Position numbers and translations under genes: made by a program
Source: Acidobacteriaceae bacterium
Lineage (GTDB): Bacteria > Acidobacteriota > Terriglobia > Terriglobales > Acidobacteriaceae
Length of the DNA stretch: 6,628 nucleotides
Reading direction: 5' to 3'
Assembly: GCA_003140785.1 (NCBI GenBank)
Contig: PLKY01000418.1
Span: forward strand, 1 to 6,628
Shown: in pieces, positions 4,839 to 6,628 of the stretch
Layout of the letters: each line of letters starts with the position of its first letter
Numbering within the stretch: position 1 is the first letter of the stretch
Notes under the pieces: model-generated
Told to the model about the DNA's origin: nothing
Databases searched by the model: none
The model's input: the letters and a program-made list of their open reading frames with translations, nothing else

Positions 4839-6628
4839 TTGACAACCAGGTTGACAAGTTTGCCCGACACCACAATGATCTTGACGACGTTCTTTCCGGC
4901 AATGCGCGACTTCAATTTTTCGTCCGCGAGAGCAGTTGATTCCATGTCTTTCGCACTGGCGTCAGCCGCCACACGAACAACTGTCACGAGCTTGCCATTG
5001 ATCTGCACAGGAATCTCAATCTCGTCTTCCTTCGCCAATTCCGGGTTACTCACCGGCCAGGGAGCGCGGAGCACACCACCCTCTTCGCCAAGCTCCTCCC
5101 AGATCTCTGCCGCGAGATACGGCGCAAACGGCGCCAGCAGCAGCACCAGCGAGCGCAGCAGTTCGCGCACCACAGATGCGGGCACTTCACCCGCCGCAAG
5201 CTGCGCATCGGCAGCCTGCACTTCATTCACGAATTCCATGATGGCTGCAACGCAAGTGTTGAAGTGCCAGCGCCCTTCAAAATCGAGCGTGATTTTCGCG
5301 ATGGTCTGATGCAGCTTGCGCAGCAGCTTCAGCGAGACCCCACTCGGAGCAACGACAGCCTCACCGTTCGCCGTGCGTGCGACAGGCGTGTATTTATTTG
5401 CCAGCCTCCATACACGAGCCAGGAAACGGCTCACACCCGCAACGCCGTCCTCCTGCCAATCTAGATCGCGATCCGGCGGCGCAGCAAACAGCGAGTACAT
5501 ACGCGCGGAGTCTGCGCCGAAGCGTGCCACCATGTCATCGGGCGAAACCACGTTGCCCTTCGACTTTGACATCTTTGCGCCATCTTTGATGACCATGCCC
5601 TGCGAGAACTGACGCCGCACCGGTTCGTCATGATGGACCATGCCCAAATCGCGCATCACCCTGGTCCAGAAACGCGAATAAATGAGGTGCAGAATCGCGT
5701 GTTCCACGCCGCCAATGTACTGATCGATCGGAAACCAATAAGCCACCCGCGCAGGATCGAACGGCGCAAGCGCGTTCTTCGCGTCGGTGTAGCGATAGAA
5801 GTACCAGCTCGAGTCGACGAACGTGTCCATCGTGTCGGTCTCGCGGCGCGCCGCGCCTCCACACTTTGGACAGATGACATCAACGAACGAAGGCACACGC
5901 GCCAAAGGCGAGCCGCCCTGCTGCGTGATTTCGATCTTCTCAGGCAGAAGCACGGGCAACTGGTCGTCCGGCACTGGAACGATGCCGTCGCGCTCGCAGT
6001 GAATCATCGGGATCGGCGTGCCCCAATAGCGCTGCCGGCTCACGCCCCAGTCCTTCAGGCGGAACGTCACCTTGGGTTCGCCAAAACCACCGGCCACCGC
6101 CACTGCCTGAAAACGCTTCACCGCTTCTTCGTAGCCAAGCCCGTCAAACTCGCCGGAATTGATGACCACTCCATCCTTGGTGGTGAACGGCAGCTCAGGC
6201 TCCTCGACATTTGGGTCGGCGGGCGCGATCACACGCCGAATCGGAATCGCATACTTTGTCGCAAACTCAAAATCGCGCTCATCGTGGGCCGGCACACTCA
6301 TAATGGCCGCCGTCCCGTAGTCGCTCAGTACGTAATTCGCCACCCAGATGGGCACCATCTCGCCGCTGTACGGATTGATCGCGAAATGACCAGTCGGTAC
6401 ACCATGCTTTTCGATCTCGCCGATGTCACCTGTTTCCCGCGCGCACTTCTGCTCCTCGATAAGCTGGCTCACTTGCACCTTCAGGCCCGCATCGACCGCA
6501 GTCAAGGCGGTCACCAGTGGATGCTCGGGCGCAAGCTGCAAGCTCGTCGCACCAAAAATCGTGTCCACCCGCGTAGTGAAAACACGTATCCTCTGTTTTT
6601 CTGATCCCTGATCCCTGTTCCCTGATCC
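4835..6628 (-). CDS. leuS: Leucyl-tRNA synthetase, C-terminal part (cut by window edge)
   Basis: Class I aminoacyl-tRNA synthetase that charges tRNA-Leu in the cytoplasm. The frame is open to the window edge, so about 597 of roughly 850-880 residues are visible; the HIGH motif lies outside. An apparent start at 6568 (GTG) is internal. Counting from that codon as 1: editing domain CP1 up to about 165 (DTIFGAT, GTAAIMSVPAHDERDFEFA with editing aspartates), catalytic return LKDWGVSRQRYWGTPIPM (171-188), zinc-type insert (HCERDG and CPKCGG, 190-238), ETDTMDTFVDSSWY (243-256), QYIGGVEHAILHL (283-295), KMSKS at 332-336 (bases 5561-5575), anticodon-binding helices about 380-505, and the C-terminal domain ending VSGKLVNLVVK. 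Oddities: the usual TTRPDT reads TTRVDT, one zinc cysteine is replaced, and the segment before VFTTR is encoded by a heptamer repeat. It is coupled to the downstream membrane gene by a GTGA overlap. Confidence 0.97.
   Translation of the reverse strand, partial: GSGNRDQGSEKQRIRVFTTRVDTIFGATSLQLAPEHPLVTALTAVDAGLKVQVSQLIEEQKCARETGDIGEIEKHGVPTGHFAINPYSGEMVPIWVANYVLSDYGTAAIMSVPAHDERDFEFATKYAIPIRRVIAPADPNVEEPELPFTTKDGVVINSGEFDGLGYEEAVKRFQAVAVAGGFGEPKVTFRLKDWGVSRQRYWGTPIPMIHCERDGIVPVPDDQLPVLLPEKIEITQQGGSPLARVPSFVDVICPKCGGAARRETDTMDTFVDSSWYFYRYTDAKNALAPFDPARVAYWFPIDQYIGGVEHAILHLIYSRFWTRVMRDLGMVHHDEPVRRQFSQGMVIKDGAKMSKSKGNVVSPDDMVARFGADSARMYSLFAAPPDRDLDWQEDGVAGVSRFLARVWRLANKYTPVARTANGEAVVAPSGVSLKLLRKLHQTIAKITLDFEGRWHFNTCVAAIMEFVNEVQAADAQLAAGEVPASVVRELLRSLVLLLAPFAPYLAAEIWEELGEEGGVLRAPWPVSNPELAKEDEIEIPVQINGKLVTVVRVAADASAKDMESTALADEKLKSRIAGKNVVKIIVVSGKLVNLVVK
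6602..6628. repeat. Heptamer tandem repeat TGATCCC inside leuS
   Basis: Plus-strand units are TGATCCC (6602-6608), TGATCCC (6609-6615), TGTTCCC (6616-6622) and TGATCC cut by the window edge (6623-6628). On the coding strand it reads in frame as GSGNRDQGS just before the EKQRIRVFTTR strand of the LeuRS editing domain. The array may continue beyond the window. Confidence 0.85.

Noticed and set aside
6568..6568. GTG at 6568 as the leuS start (truncated gene)
   Set aside because: The frame stays open to the window edge and the codons before it encode VFTTR, the expected LeuRS sequence, so the gene simply continues outside the window.
5630..6604. Open plus-strand frame of 324 codons antisense to leuS
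   Set aside because: It lies wholly opposite clear LeuRS sequence; its translation is rich in His and Arg and lacks any domain, as expected of an antisense shadow in a GC-rich gene.

Overview
The window reads as an ordinary chromosomal stretch of a GC-rich, Gram-negative-type bacterium. It carries an exported nuclease, an MCE/MlaD-type envelope lipid-transport protein and housekeeping genes (acpS, leuS). The style of the proteins, the short unknown ORF with the motif ELCQCT and the TGATCCC/TGTTCCC heptamers recall Acidobacteriota. That assignment is an impression from memory, not a search result.

Layout. (1) 83-1006, plus: secreted S1/P1-type zinc nuclease or phospholipase C-fold hydrolase. 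(2) 1007-1687: a region with no intact gene. It holds a minus-strand reading frame broken by one in-frame TAG, which looks like a recently inactivated small gene, and a minus-strand terminator just downstream of it. (3) 1688-2071, plus: holo-ACP synthase (acpS), followed by a 183-base gap with a weak terminator and a perfect inverted repeat. (4) 2255-3331 and 3365-3964, plus: an orphan MCE-domain protein with five helical repeats of exactly 34 residues, then an unknown protein with two membrane segments, probably one operon. (5) 3918-4838 and 4835-6628, minus: the C-terminal two thirds of leucyl-tRNA synthetase (leuS, cut by the window edge), followed by a polytopic membrane protein whose GTG start overlaps the leuS stop. 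The plus and minus blocks converge and overlap tail to tail by 47 bases.

How the genes relate. acpS activates acyl carrier protein for lipid synthesis, and the MCE protein and its neighbour probably act at the cell envelope, so the middle of the window has a loose lipid/envelope theme. leuS and the membrane protein look translationally coupled, with no obvious shared function. I see no CRISPR array, transposase, tRNA or rRNA, and no clear new defence or mobile system. The most unusual observations are a heptamer repeat translated inside leuS, the TAG-broken minus-strand gene, and the strictly periodic MCE tail.
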